The translations under genes were made by a program, and so were the position numbers. From Roseovarius sp. M141 (GTDB taxonomy: Bacteria > Pseudomonadota > Alphaproteobacteria > Rhodobacterales > Rhodobacteraceae), in assembly GCF_024355225.1 (NCBI RefSeq), contig NZ_VCNH01000008.1, positions 1,736,001 through 1,800,000 on the forward strand: a DNA stretch of 64,000 nucleotides, given 5' to 3'. The first letter of the stretch is position 1. Every line of letters starts with the position of its first letter. The notes below the pieces were generated by a model that saw only the letters and a list, made by a program, of their open reading frames with translations, was not told the origin of the DNA and searched no databases. Shown one piece after another: positions 9,425 to 17,392 of the stretch.

Positions 9425-9883
9425 ATGCGAAACAATTTACCGACAGGCCAACCGCTGATACAGCTTCATCCTGGGCAGATACTGGCCCGCGGTGTCTGTC
9501 GGCATCTGGCCGAAATGAATTTTGCCGCGCTTGAGGAATACGTGCCCGAGCGGGGGCGCCGCGTCGATGTCATGGCACTGGGCCCCAAGGGCGAGCTGTG
9601 GGTCATCGAATGCAAGTCGAGCCGGGCCGATTTCATGTCAGACGGCAAATGGCAGGGCTATCTGGACTGGGCTGACCGGTTTTTCTGGGCCGTCGATACG
9701 GATTTCCCGGCTGATATCCTTCCAAAGGAGACGGGGCTGATTCTGGCCGATGGTTATGGCGCCGAAATCGTGCGCATGGGGCCAGAAACGCGCCTGCCCG
9801 GCGCAAGGTGCAGCGCCGTCACCCGCAAGTTCGCCCGCGATGCGGCACGGCGCCTGCTGGGGTGGCGTGATCCCGTATCATAA
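9425..9883 (+). CDS. mmcB: MmcB-type DNA repair protein (PD-(D/E)XK nuclease-like)
   Basis: A 152-residue protein matching the MmcB family, named for mitomycin C sensitivity in Caulobacter. The nuclease-like core is visible: D48 in GRRVDVMALGPKGELWVIECKSS, followed by E62-x-K64, which is the PD-(D/E)XK arrangement. The reading frame is open further upstream, but I chose the ATG at 9425 because it directly follows the LexA box and the upstream part has no family character. In Caulobacter MmcB is tied to error-prone translesion synthesis by ImuABC; none of those genes is in this window. Confidence 0.88.
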   Translation: MRNNLPTGQPLIQLHPGQILARGVCRHLAEMNFAALEEYVPERGRRVDVMALGPKGELWVIECKSSRADFMSDGKWQGYLDWADRFFWAVDTDFPADILPKETGLILADGYGAEIVRMGPETRLPGARCSAVTRKFARDAARRLLGWRDPVS

Positions 9884-9900
9884 CGCGGTCTCTCCGAAAA

Positions 9901-10086
9901 TCAGCTGATTTTCGCCGCGCTTTTGGCCGCTGCCACGATTTCGGCGGCGATCTCTTCGGCCTCTTCGGGCGAGAAATCCATCGGGATTTCGACCCCCTGC
10001 GATTCGATGAAGATACGTACCATGCCCTGATCGGTCGGCCCGATTTGCATGTTGGCCTCGACGTCGCGCTCGTTGTTGATGCCCAT
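9901..10086 (-). CDS. Small acidic protein, DUF6324 family
   Basis: A 61-residue protein (MGINNERDVEANMQIGPTDQ at the start, then a FSPEEAEEIAAEIVAAAKSAAKIS tail) that I recognise as the small DUF6324 family of Rhodobacteraceae; its function is unknown. The tail is a likely amphipathic helix. A purine-rich ribosome site (AGAAGGAGCGAT) lies just upstream. It is convergent with mmcB and precedes the tRNA-His gene on the opposite strand. Confidence 0.8.
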   Translation of the reverse strand: MGINNERDVEANMQIGPTDQGMVRIFIESQGVEIPMDFSPEEAEEIAAEIVAAAKSAAKIS

Positions 10087-10245
10087 GATATCGCTCCTTC
10101 TGGTCAGGGCGTTTGGATAGCCCGGCCCGGATGCGATGGCAAGACGGATCGCGCCGGTGCTTCTGCCGGGCGCCGATGCGAAGGCTGTGAAAATCGGCGG
10201 TTTTGGGTTGCAATCGCAGACACCCGACGCTAAATCGCACTCAGT

Positions 10246-10322
10246 GCCGCCTTAGCTCAGTTGGTTAGAGCGCTTGATTGTGGATCAAGAGGTCCCCCGT
10301 TCAAACCGGGGAGGTGGTACCA
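10246..10322 (+). tRNA. tRNA-His (anticodon GTG)
   Basis: A complete cloverleaf. The acceptor arm GCCGCCT pairs with AGGTGGT; the anticodon stem CTTGA/TCAAG carries loop TTGTGGA with GTG at 10280-10282; the T arm is CCCCG-TTCAAAC-CGGGG; CCA is encoded (10320-10322). The first pair is G1:U72 and the discriminator is A73. These are the unusual alphaproteobacterial tRNA-His identity features, in place of the G-1:C73 pair found in most bacteria. Confidence 0.96.
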
Positions 10323-10332
10323 CCCCTTCACA

Positions 10333-10638
10333 TCAGTTTTCGATGCGGATCGTCTGGCGCAACTGCCCCGTTGCGCGGTCGAAGATCAGGATGTCATCGC
10401 TTGCGGTCACAACCGCATACCAATTGCCGCCTTGGGTAAAGGCCGCAGGCACCGTGCCATCGGGCAATGTGACCGAGACCGGCAGCGTGACATCCGCCCC
10501 GCCTGCGAAGCGGGTGACAAACAGCGCAACGATGATTATGAACCCGATAATCATGGTCGCTGTCAGCGCCGTGACAAGCGCACGCAGATATTTAACCATC
10601 GCCGGATCGACCGGCTGCATCTGGGGATCATCATCCAT
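10333..10638 (-). CDS. Single-helix membrane protein, DUF6476 family
   Basis: A 101-residue protein with one strong membrane helix (about residues 21-43, ALVTALTATMIIGFIIIVAL) and a periplasm-type tail ending DDILIFDRATGQLRQTIRIEN, which resembles a single beta-propeller-like blade. I recognise it as DUF6476, a Rhodobacterales family of unknown function. Its ATG (10638-10636) overlaps the ATG of the pseudouridine synthase on the other strand (10637-10639), so the two genes diverge from the same CATG. Confidence 0.85.
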   Translation of the reverse strand: MDDDPQMQPVDPAMVKYLRALVTALTATMIIGFIIIVALFVTRFAGGADVTLPVSVTLPDGTVPAAFTQGGNWYAVVTASDDILIFDRATGQLRQTIRIEN

Positions 10639-11686
10639 GGGCTCGACCCTATTGACTGTGCGGCTCGGTATGGACCCGCCGCCACGGCTTGACAAGGCAT
10701 TGGCGCGGGATGTGCCCGAGGACGCGGCGCTGTCGCGCACCCGGCTGGCTCGTCTGATCGAGGCCGGGCAGGTGGCGGTCAACGGCGCTGTCGTCACCGA
10801 TTGCAAGGCGCGCGTGGACGAGGGCGACGAGGTGGCCATCACCGTGCCCGAGGCCGAAGAAAGCCATATTCTGCCTGAGGATATCGCGCTGGACATCGTC
10901 CACGAGGACGGCGATCTGATCGTGGTAAACAAGCCTGCGGGCATGGTCGTGCATCCTGCCCCCGGCACACCCACCGGCACGCTGGTCAACGCCTTGCTAC
11001 ATCATTTCGGCGGCGATCTGTCCGGCGTCGGCGGCGCCAAGCGGCCCGGCATCGTCCACCGGATCGACAAGGACACCAGCGGCCTGCTGGTGGTGGCCAA
11101 ATCCGACGCCGCGCATCATGGCCTTGCCGCGCAGTTTGAAAAACACAGCGCGCAGCGGCGGTATCTGGCGCTGTGCAACGGCGTGCCGGATGCGTCCGAC
11201 CCGCGCCTGCGCGGCTTGCGCGGTATAACGTTCGAGCCGGGCAATATCCTGCGGATTGCCACCCATCTGGGCCGCCACCGCACCGACCGGCAAAAGCAGG
11301 CTGTCGGCTGGTCGGGCGGGCGCCATGCCGTCACACGCGCCCGCGCGATTCAGCAGTTCGGCGCACCTGCCGTCTGCGCGCTGCTGGAGTGCTGGCTGGA
11401 GACGGGGCGCACCCATCAGATCCGTGTGCATATGGCCTATGCCGGGCACGGTCTGATCGGCGATCCGGTCTATGGCGGCAAGCGCAAGCTGCCGCACAAG
11501 GCGCTGCCGCCGGCCGGCCTTGCCATGGCGCAGCAATTCCCCCGCCAAGCGTTGCATGCGGCCAGCCTGGGCTTTGTGCATCCGGTCAGCGCACAGGAAA
11601 TGATGTTCGAGGCACCGTTGCCGGCAGACATGGCCGGGCTGATCGCCGCGCTCACGCCGGAGGCTGAAAATAGCACAGTCGCGTGA
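10637..11686 (+). CDS. RluA-family pseudouridine synthase (RluD-like)
   Basis: Isomerises uridine in RNA, probably 23S rRNA if RluD-like. An S4 RNA-binding domain comes first (RLDKALARDVPEDAALSRTRLARLIEAGQVAVNG), then the catalytic domain with GIVHRIDKDTSGLLVVAK; D144 of HRID is the catalytic aspartate. CWLETGRTHQIRVHMAYAGHGLIGDPVYGG is the conserved C-terminal core. About 349 aa, a normal size with a typical alphaproteobacterial insert (LGRHRTDRQKQAV). The ATG at 10637 gives an N-terminus leading straight into the S4 domain; longer in-frame starts run through the tRNA and are rejected. Confidence 0.92.
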   Translation: MGSTLLTVRLGMDPPPRLDKALARDVPEDAALSRTRLARLIEAGQVAVNGAVVTDCKARVDEGDEVAITVPEAEESHILPEDIALDIVHEDGDLIVVNKPAGMVVHPAPGTPTGTLVNALLHHFGGDLSGVGGAKRPGIVHRIDKDTSGLLVVAKSDAAHHGLAAQFEKHSAQRRYLALCNGVPDASDPRLRGLRGITFEPGNILRIATHLGRHRTDRQKQAVGWSGGRHAVTRARAIQQFGAPAVCALLECWLETGRTHQIRVHMAYAGHGLIGDPVYGGKRKLPHKALPPAGLAMAQQFPRQALHAASLGFVHPVSAQEMMFEAPLPADMAGLIAALTPEAENSTVA

Positions 11687-11766
11687 TCCTGCCGACACAT
11701 GGCTGGCAGATGGAACAGCGGAAGTTCATGATAGTTTAACAAGCATATGCAAGAAGCATTGAAAAA

Positions 11767-11782
11767 GGGCGCCCACGCGCCC
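11767..11782 (-). terminator. Terminator-like hairpin in the rpoH leader, minus-strand orientation
   Basis: GGGCGC-CCAC-GCGCCC forms a 6-bp GC stem. Read on the minus strand it is followed by TTTTTC, the layout of an intrinsic terminator; on the plus strand it is followed by AAATAG. No minus-strand gene ends here, so it may instead be a structured part of the rpoH 5' leader. Confidence 0.4.
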
Positions 11783-11831
11783 AAATAGATGTTAAGGCCG
11801 TAAACATTGCGGCATCCGAAGGGGCAATACC

Positions 11832-12728
11832 ATGGCAAACTATGCAAATCTGCCGGCACCGACGCCGGAAGGCGGGCTGAACCGCTACATGCAGGAAATC
11901 CGCAAATTCCCGCTGCTTGAGCCAGAAGAAGAGTACATGCTGGCCAAACGCTGGGTCGAGCAGGAAGATACCGAGGCGGCGCACCGCATGGTCACGTCGC
12001 ACCTGCGCCTCGCCGCCAAGATCGCGATGGGCTACCGCGGCTATGGACTACCGCAGGCCGAGGTGATTTCCGAGGCGAACGTGGGCCTGATGCAGGCTGT
12101 CAAACGCTTCGATCCCGAAAAGGGCTTTCGACTTGCGACCTACGCGATGTGGTGGATCCGCGCGAGTATTCAGGAATATATCCTGCGCAGCTGGTCACTG
12201 GTCAAAATGGGTACGACCTCTGCCCAGAAAAAGCTGTTCTTCAACCTGCGCAAGGCGAAAAACAAGATCGGCGCGTTGGAAGAGGGCGATCTGCGCCCCG
12301 AGAATGTCAAGATAATCGCTACCCAGCTGGGCGTTACAGAAAAGGAAGTCATCTCGATGAACCGGCGGATGTCGGGCGGGGATGCGTCCTTGAACGCCAC
12401 AGTCGGGTCCGAGGGCGAAGGCACGATGCAATGGCAGGACTGGCTGGAGGACACGGACGCCGATCAGGCCACCGATTACGAGGAACTGGACGAGCTGACC
12501 GCCCGCCGCGAGATGCTGGCCGAGGCAATGGATGTGCTGAATGACCGCGAAAAGGACATTCTGACGCAGCGCCGCCTGAGCGATCAGGCTATCACGCTGG
12601 AGGAGCTTAGCGGCCAGTATGACGTCAGCCGCGAGCGCATCCGCCAGATCGAAGTGCGCGCCTTTGAAAAGCTACAGACGCGCATGCGCAGTCTGGCGCA
12701 GGAAAAGGGCATGCTGGAGGACGCGTGA
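11832..12728 (+). CDS. rpoH: RNA polymerase heat-shock sigma factor RpoH (sigma-32)
   Basis: Directs RNA polymerase to heat-shock and stress promoters. The sequence contains sigma region 2 (HLRLAAKIAMGYRGYGLPQAEVISEANVGLMQAVKRFDPEKGFRLATYAMWWIRASIQEYIL), the RpoH box region (TTSAQKKLFFNLRKAKNKI) just after it, and region 4.2 (VSRERIRQIEVRAFEKLQ). At 298 aa it is a full-length RpoH. Many Rhodobacteraceae have two paralogues (RpoHI, RpoHII), and I cannot assign which this is. A 145-base leader with a GC hairpin precedes it, and a strong terminator follows. Confidence 0.95.
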   Translation: MANYANLPAPTPEGGLNRYMQEIRKFPLLEPEEEYMLAKRWVEQEDTEAAHRMVTSHLRLAAKIAMGYRGYGLPQAEVISEANVGLMQAVKRFDPEKGFRLATYAMWWIRASIQEYILRSWSLVKMGTTSAQKKLFFNLRKAKNKIGALEEGDLRPENVKIIATQLGVTEKEVISMNRRMSGGDASLNATVGSEGEGTMQWQDWLEDTDADQATDYEELDELTARREMLAEAMDVLNDREKDILTQRRLSDQAITLEELSGQYDVSRERIRQIEVRAFEKLQTRMRSLAQEKGMLEDA

Positions 12729-12753
12729 GATCTTCTAAGCATTCCAAGGTAGG

Positions 12754-12781
12754 ATCCGGCGGCGCGCCCGCCGGATTTTTT
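12754..12781 (+). terminator. Intrinsic terminator of rpoH
   Basis: A perfect 9-bp stem, ATCCGGCGG / CCGCCGGAT, with a 5-base loop, is followed by six T residues. It starts 25 bases after the rpoH stop and precedes the convergent pepF stop. Confidence 0.93.
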
Positions 12782-12816
12782 CGTCTTGTGCGCCGCGCCT
12801 CAACTAGGCAGCGGCG

Positions 12817-14637
12817 TCAGTCCTCCATCGCTTCCAATTCGTCGATCATGCCCGAGATCATGTTCAGCCCCTTGTCCCAGAATTTGGGATCGCTGGCATC
12901 AAGGCCGAAGGGTTTCAGCAGGTCTGAATGGTGCTTGGAGCCGCCCGCTTTCAGCATGTCGAAATACTTGTCCTGAAAGCCCTCGGGCTGTTCTTCGTAG
13001 ACGGCATAAAGCGCGTTCACCAGCCCGTCGCCGAAGGCGTAGGCATAGACGTAGAAGGGCGAGTGGACGAAATGCGGAATGTAGGCCCAGAACGTCTCGT
13101 ACCCGTCGGCAAAATCGAAAACCGGCCCCAGCGATTCGGCCTGCACCGACATCCACAGCGCGTTGATGTCATCGGGGGTCTGTTCGCCGCCGCGCCGGGC
13201 CTCGTGCAGCTTGCATTCGAAATCGTAGAACGCGATCTGGCGCACGACGGTGTTGATCATATCCTCGACCTTGCCGGCCAGCATCACCTTGCGCTCGGCT
13301 TTGTCCTTGGCGCCGTCCAGCATCCGGCGGAAGGTCAGCATTTCGCCAAAGACGGATGCGGTTTCAGCCAGCGTCAGCGGGGTCGATGACAGCAATTCGC
13401 CCTGATCTGCGGCCAGCACCTGATGCACGCCATGCCCCAGCTCGTGCGCCAGCGTCATCACGTCGCGCGGTTTGCCCAGGTAATTCAGCATCACGTAGGG
13501 GTGCACATTCGTCACCGTGGGGTGGGCAAAGGCGCCGGGCGCCTTGCCTTTTTTCACGCCCGCATCAATCCAGCCCTTATCGAAAAACGGCTGCGCAATC
13601 TCGCCCATGCGCGGATCGAACGCGGTGTAGGCGTTCATCACCGTGTCGCGCGCGTCGTCCCAGCCGACGATGCGGGTCTCCTCCATCGGCAGGGGCGCGT
13701 TGCGATCCCAGACCTGCATCCGCTCCAGCCCCAGCCATTTTGCTTTCAGCGCGTAGTAGCGGTGGCTCAGCTTGGGGTAGGCGGCGACGACGGCATTGCG
13801 CAGCGCCTCAACCACCTCGGGCTCGACATCATTGCTCAGATGTCGCCCGGTCTGCGCCGTGGGCATGCCGCGCCAGCGGTCGATGACCTCTTTTTCCTTG
13901 GCCGATGTGTTGTGAACGCGGGAGAAGATGCGGATATTTTCGCCAAAGACGCGGGCCAGTTCGCGGGTGGCGGCCTCGCGTTTGCTGCGGTCCTGCTCGG
14001 TCAGCAGGTTCAGTGTGCCCTCGATACCCAGATCTTCGCCGTCCACGGTAAAAGTGAGCCCGGCGATGGTTTCATCGAACAGCCGTTCCCACGCGTCGCC
14101 GACCACGCCCATATCGTGCAGGAACTTCTCCATCTCGTCGGAGAGTTGGTAGGGCTTCATCGCGCGGATACGGTCCAGAACCGATTTGTAGCGGGCCAGA
14201 TCGCTGGACTCGCTCAGCAGTTTGGACAGGTGGTCATCCTCCAGCCGGTTCAGTTCCAACGTGAAGAACACCAGCGGCGTTGTGAAGTTGGTAATCTTTT
14301 CCTGGCAGTCTGACAGGAACTTGGTGCGCGCGGGATCGGTCGTCAGCTGGTGGTAGCGCAGGCCCGCAAACGACATGATGCGCCCGGCGATGTTGCTGAT
14401 CGCCTCGTCACGATGGATGCAGTTCAGCAGACCGGCAGCGTCAAGGCTGTCCAGCTTGCCCTCGTAATCGGCGGCAAAGGCGGCGCATTCGGCCTCCAGC
14501 CAATCCATGTCGCGGGCCAGCTCCGGGGCATCGGGGGCGGTGTAGAGATCGCTTAGATCCCAGTCCGGCAGCTTGCCCAGATCGCCCCCCTTGGTAGTGG
14601 CGTTGGCATCGAAGGCAGGCTGGGGAAGGCGGATCAT
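12817..14637 (-). CDS. pepF: Oligoendopeptidase F (M3 family zinc peptidase)
   Basis: A 606-residue cytoplasmic M3 metallopeptidase that cleaves short peptides. The zinc motif HELGHGVHQ is at about residue 402, and the downstream ETASVFGEML supplies the glutamate ligand. The C-terminal FHSPFYVYAYAFGDGLVNALY is typical of PepF. It is convergent with rpoH. Its ATG overlaps the stop of the small cysteine-containing gene upstream (ATGA), so the two are probably co-translated. Confidence 0.93.
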   Translation of the reverse strand: MIRLPQPAFDANATTKGGDLGKLPDWDLSDLYTAPDAPELARDMDWLEAECAAFAADYEGKLDSLDAAGLLNCIHRDEAISNIAGRIMSFAGLRYHQLTTDPARTKFLSDCQEKITNFTTPLVFFTLELNRLEDDHLSKLLSESSDLARYKSVLDRIRAMKPYQLSDEMEKFLHDMGVVGDAWERLFDETIAGLTFTVDGEDLGIEGTLNLLTEQDRSKREAATRELARVFGENIRIFSRVHNTSAKEKEVIDRWRGMPTAQTGRHLSNDVEPEVVEALRNAVVAAYPKLSHRYYALKAKWLGLERMQVWDRNAPLPMEETRIVGWDDARDTVMNAYTAFDPRMGEIAQPFFDKGWIDAGVKKGKAPGAFAHPTVTNVHPYVMLNYLGKPRDVMTLAHELGHGVHQVLAADQGELLSSTPLTLAETASVFGEMLTFRRMLDGAKDKAERKVMLAGKVEDMINTVVRQIAFYDFECKLHEARRGGEQTPDDINALWMSVQAESLGPVFDFADGYETFWAYIPHFVHSPFYVYAYAFGDGLVNALYAVYEEQPEGFQDKYFDMLKAGGSKHHSDLLKPFGLDASDPKFWDKGLNMISGMIDELEAMED

Positions 14638-14849
14638 GGGCTGTTTCCTTTATGGCTTTGGGTGCAGACATAGGCGGCGCAGGGCGCGCGCTCAAGGGTG
14701 GCGGGCCGATCAGCCGTATTGGCGCCGTATTTGGTGCAGGTCGTCCAGGCTATTGGCCCCTTGCCGCGCGCGCGGGGGTGTACCCAAGTGATGGTCTTGC
14801 AGAATTCATCATCGGCCAGACCGGAAAACGACATGGTGAAGGGTTCCAT
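14634..14849 (-). CDS. Small cysteine-containing protein upstream of pepF, function unknown
   Basis: A 71-residue protein (start MEPFTMSFSGLADDEFC) with four cysteines (positions 17, 38, 57, 62) and a dense aromatic middle (TITWVHPRARGKGPIAWTTC). I do not recognise the family; the cysteines could bind a metal. The main reason to believe it is the 4-base ATGA overlap of its stop with the pepF start, together with coherent composition. The alternative start M6 (14834) is possible. The frame stays open further upstream, but composition there becomes AT-rich and non-protein-like. Confidence 0.55.
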   Translation of the reverse strand: MEPFTMSFSGLADDEFCKTITWVHPRARGKGPIAWTTCTKYGANTADRPATLERAPCAAYVCTQSHKGNSP

Positions 14850-15263
14850 ATCCTTGCCGTATTCTTCAACTATCGCGTAAAGATATCTATGTAACCATAT
14901 GTTTTTGAGAATTACTTCTCCCGTACTTCTGGTTTTCGTATCCCAGCCGGACCAGCCGCCATGGCCCGGATCTACAGATCTCTGACCAGCCTCGCGCCGC
15001 CTGCGTATCCCACACAGCCCGACCCGTATCTGGGCCGATCCGGCGATTTTCACCATATGTTATCGAATCAATGGCTATATCGCCCTGGGCGATGCTGGGC
15101 GTCACCGATCTATGTGGAAATCGCTTGCGGGGCCGTTGCTGCCCTAGGGTGTGAATTGGGGGAGTGATGAGTCAAGGATGGATCGCAAGCCGGACTTGGC
15201 CAGCCTCTTGCGCGGGCGCGCAATGCGGCTAGTCTGCACGCGGATTGCGAGAGGGAGAGTAGC
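14850..15263. other. Intergenic region with AT-rich core, no gene seen
   Basis: This 414-base stretch separates two divergent transcription units. The part from about 14870 to 14940 is clearly AT-richer than its surroundings (AAAGATATCTATGTAACCAT and following) and probably holds the promoter of the pepF operon. The rest reads as ordinary GC-rich spacer with no open frame I would support. The right end carries the ribosome site GAGGGAGAG of the next gene. Confidence 0.6.
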
Positions 15264-16094
15264 ATGAAATTTGTACGATATGGCGAGGCGGGCGCCGAGA
15301 AGCCCGGCGTTCTGGATGACGCAGGCCGTTTGCGCGATCTTTCGGGCGTGCTGCCTGACATTGCGGGGGACGCGCTGTCGACGCTTGCGCAGATCGACCT
15401 AAGCAGCCTGCCCGAGGTGACCGGCGCGCCGCGCTTGGGCCCTCCTGTGGGCCAAGTGGGCAAGCTGATCGGTATCGGGCTGAACTATTCGGATCACGCT
15501 GCCGAGGCGGGCCTGAAACCGCCGCCCGAGCCGATTGTTTTCATGAAGGCGACATCGTCGATCACCGGGCCGAACGATCCGGTCTATCTGCCCCGAGGAT
15601 CCGAGAAATCGGATTGGGAGGTGGAATTGGGCGTCGTCATCGGGCGCCATGCGAAATACGTGACCGAGGCCGAGGCGCTGGAGTATGTCGCTGGTTACAC
15701 CATCGTCAACGACGTGTCCGAGCGGCACTTCCAGACCGAGCGCAAGGGCCAGTGGACCAAGGGTAAAAGCTGTGACAGCTTCGGCCCGATCGGCCCTTGG
15801 CTGGTGACACCGGATGAGGCGGGCGATCCGCAATCGCTGGATCTGGAGTTGGATCTGAACGGTGCCAAGGCGCAGCGCGGCAACACCGCGTCGATGGTGT
15901 TCAGCGTCGCGCATATCGTGTCATATCTCAGCCAGATGATGTCACTGCATCCGGGCGACATCATCGCCACAGGCACCCCGCCGGGTGTGGGAATGGGGAT
16001 GAAGCCGCCCCGTTTCCTGCGCGAGGGGGATGTGATGGAACTGACAATCAGCGGCCTCGGCACGCAGCGGCAGGAGGTGCTGCGCGACGAATAG
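15264..16094 (+). CDS. Fumarylacetoacetate hydrolase (FAH) family protein
   Basis: A 276-residue enzyme of the FAH superfamily, which acts on beta-diketo or 2-oxo acids with Mg2+. The metal-binding set is visible: E119 and E121 in SDWEVELGVVIG and D150 in YTIVNDVSERHFQ. The C-terminal HPGDIIATGTPPGVGMGMKPPRFLREGDVMEL block is typical. Close relatives are annotated as ureidoglycolate lyase or 2,4-diketo-3-deoxy-L-fuconate hydrolase; I cannot choose the substrate. A strong ribosome site (GAGGGAGAG) supports the start. Confidence 0.88.
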   Translation: MKFVRYGEAGAEKPGVLDDAGRLRDLSGVLPDIAGDALSTLAQIDLSSLPEVTGAPRLGPPVGQVGKLIGIGLNYSDHAAEAGLKPPPEPIVFMKATSSITGPNDPVYLPRGSEKSDWEVELGVVIGRHAKYVTEAEALEYVAGYTIVNDVSERHFQTERKGQWTKGKSCDSFGPIGPWLVTPDEAGDPQSLDLELDLNGAKAQRGNTASMVFSVAHIVSYLSQMMSLHPGDIIATGTPPGVGMGMKPPRFLREGDVMELTISGLGTQRQEVLRDE

Positions 16095-16099
16095 GGCGG

Positions 16100-17032
16100 T
16101 CAGGCGCGGTCCCAGAAGGTGGCCAGCAGGCCGGTGAGATGGCGGCGTGTTTCAGGTGTGTCCATCAACAGCTCGTGTCGGCCTCCTTCGACCGCTTCCA
16201 GCCGCGCCCCGGGCCAGTGGGCCATGCGCGCATCAATCGGGGCGCGACTGACGATATCTTCGTCGGTGCCGACAAAGGTGAGGCATGGCAGATCTGGCGG
16301 CGCCATGCGCGCCAATGCCCTGCATTCGCGCAGCGCCGCAAACAGCCATGTCAGGCTGGGACCACCCAAGGCCAACTGCGGATAGGTACGCAGTTGGGAC
16401 ACCATACGCGCGTGCATTTCCCGGTCGCGCGTCAGGGCGTTTGCCTCGAACGGGGCCTGCAGAAGATAGCAGCCGCGCACCGTTCCGGGGGCGTAAACGC
16501 GGCCCAGCCCAAGGGGGCGGCTGGCCCAGCTGAGCGACCACGCCACCGGGCGCAGAGCGGGTTTCATGGCGATGCCCCACATCGGCGCGGAAAAGGCGCA
16601 GCTGGCGACCGGCATCCCCTCGATCGCCGCGCGCAGGCCGATGCAGCCGCCCATGGAGTGGGCCAGAAGATGCCAGGGCCGGGGCAGGTCCAGCGCCTCG
16701 GCGGCCTCCAGCATGGCGGCGACGTCTGCCTGGTATTCGCTGAAATGAGTCACGTGGCCGGACATGGCGTCGTTCAACGCACGGTCTGCAAGGCCTTGAC
16801 CGCGCCAGTCGATGACCAGCGTGCCGTAGCCCTGCGCCGCGAAATCGGCAGCAGAGATCCCATATTTCTCAATAAATTCAGTGCGCCCCGGAAATAGCAG
16901 CACGGTCCCCTTTGCGCCATCCGATGGCCAGTGACCGATGCGCAGGCGCACGCCGTCCCGCGTGGTCAGCCACATGGCGCGACCGCCGCGCGGGCCGTCG
17001 GCTATATCCCCGAAAAGCGGCGCGGCCTCCAT
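16100..17032 (-). CDS. Alpha/beta hydrolase, lysophospholipase/monoacylglycerol lipase-like
   Basis: A 310-residue alpha/beta hydrolase with the nucleophile elbow LLAHSMGGCIG (S126), preceded by the strand-turn LVIDWRGQGLADR typical of the PldB group. The acid and base are probably the aspartate of FVGTDEDIVSR and the histidine of EGGRHELLMDTPE near the C-terminus, so a full triad seems present. No signal peptide. Its ATG shares a base with the stop of the SCP2-domain gene upstream, so the two form an operon, suggesting lipid-related work. Confidence 0.85.
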   Translation of the reverse strand: MEAAPLFGDIADGPRGGRAMWLTTRDGVRLRIGHWPSDGAKGTVLLFPGRTEFIEKYGISAADFAAQGYGTLVIDWRGQGLADRALNDAMSGHVTHFSEYQADVAAMLEAAEALDLPRPWHLLAHSMGGCIGLRAAIEGMPVASCAFSAPMWGIAMKPALRPVAWSLSWASRPLGLGRVYAPGTVRGCYLLQAPFEANALTRDREMHARMVSQLRTYPQLALGGPSLTWLFAALRECRALARMAPPDLPCLTFVGTDEDIVSRAPIDARMAHWPGARLEAVEGGRHELLMDTPETRRHLTGLLATFWDRA

Positions 17033-17322
17033 CAGCCGAGGGCGCCGGCCAGTTTCAGCGCCAATCCCATGTCGCCGTCAATGCCCAGCTTGCCCGACAT
17101 GAAGGCCGTCGCCGGATCCAGATCACCTTGGATAATCGCCTCGAAGACCTCGCCATCCGCCGTCAGGGTGACATCCGCCGCGTCGTCGCCTGCGCGCGCA
17201 CCGCTGTTGTCGACCAAAATCGCGCCTTCGCCGGGCACGACGAATTTAGCGGTGCCATCCAATGCGGCGCCATTTAGCCGTGCGTTAAGGGCGATGATCG
17301 CCGCATCTATCCTGTCGCTCAT
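17032..17322 (-). CDS. SCP2 sterol-carrier-like lipid-binding protein
   Basis: A 96-residue protein that is essentially one SCP2 domain: FVVPGEGAILVDNSGAR is followed by ADVTLTADGEVFEAIIQGDLDPATAFMSGKLGIDGDMGLALKLAGAL, the conserved end of the fold. Such proteins bind acyl chains or other hydrophobic ligands. The start is MSDRIDAA; five more residues are possible upstream. It overlaps the lipase-like hydrolase gene by one base, so a shared role in lipid handling is likely. Confidence 0.88.
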   Translation of the reverse strand: MSDRIDAAIIALNARLNGAALDGTAKFVVPGEGAILVDNSGARAGDDAADVTLTADGEVFEAIIQGDLDPATAFMSGKLGIDGDMGLALKLAGALG

Positions 17323-17392
17323 GCGCGGGCCTTTCAAAATTGATCCGTCCGGGGGTTTGCTTTCCCGAAGTGGGCGCTAAACTTGGGCTGTT

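Noticed and set aside
10261..10692. Open frames across the tRNA-His and DUF6476 region
   Set aside because: They read through the tRNA and opposite to DUF6476; no protein family character.
14850..15056. Extension of the pepF-coupled small gene to 140 residues
   Set aside because: The added part falls in an AT-rich promoter-like zone and reads as unstructured Arg/Gly-rich sequence.
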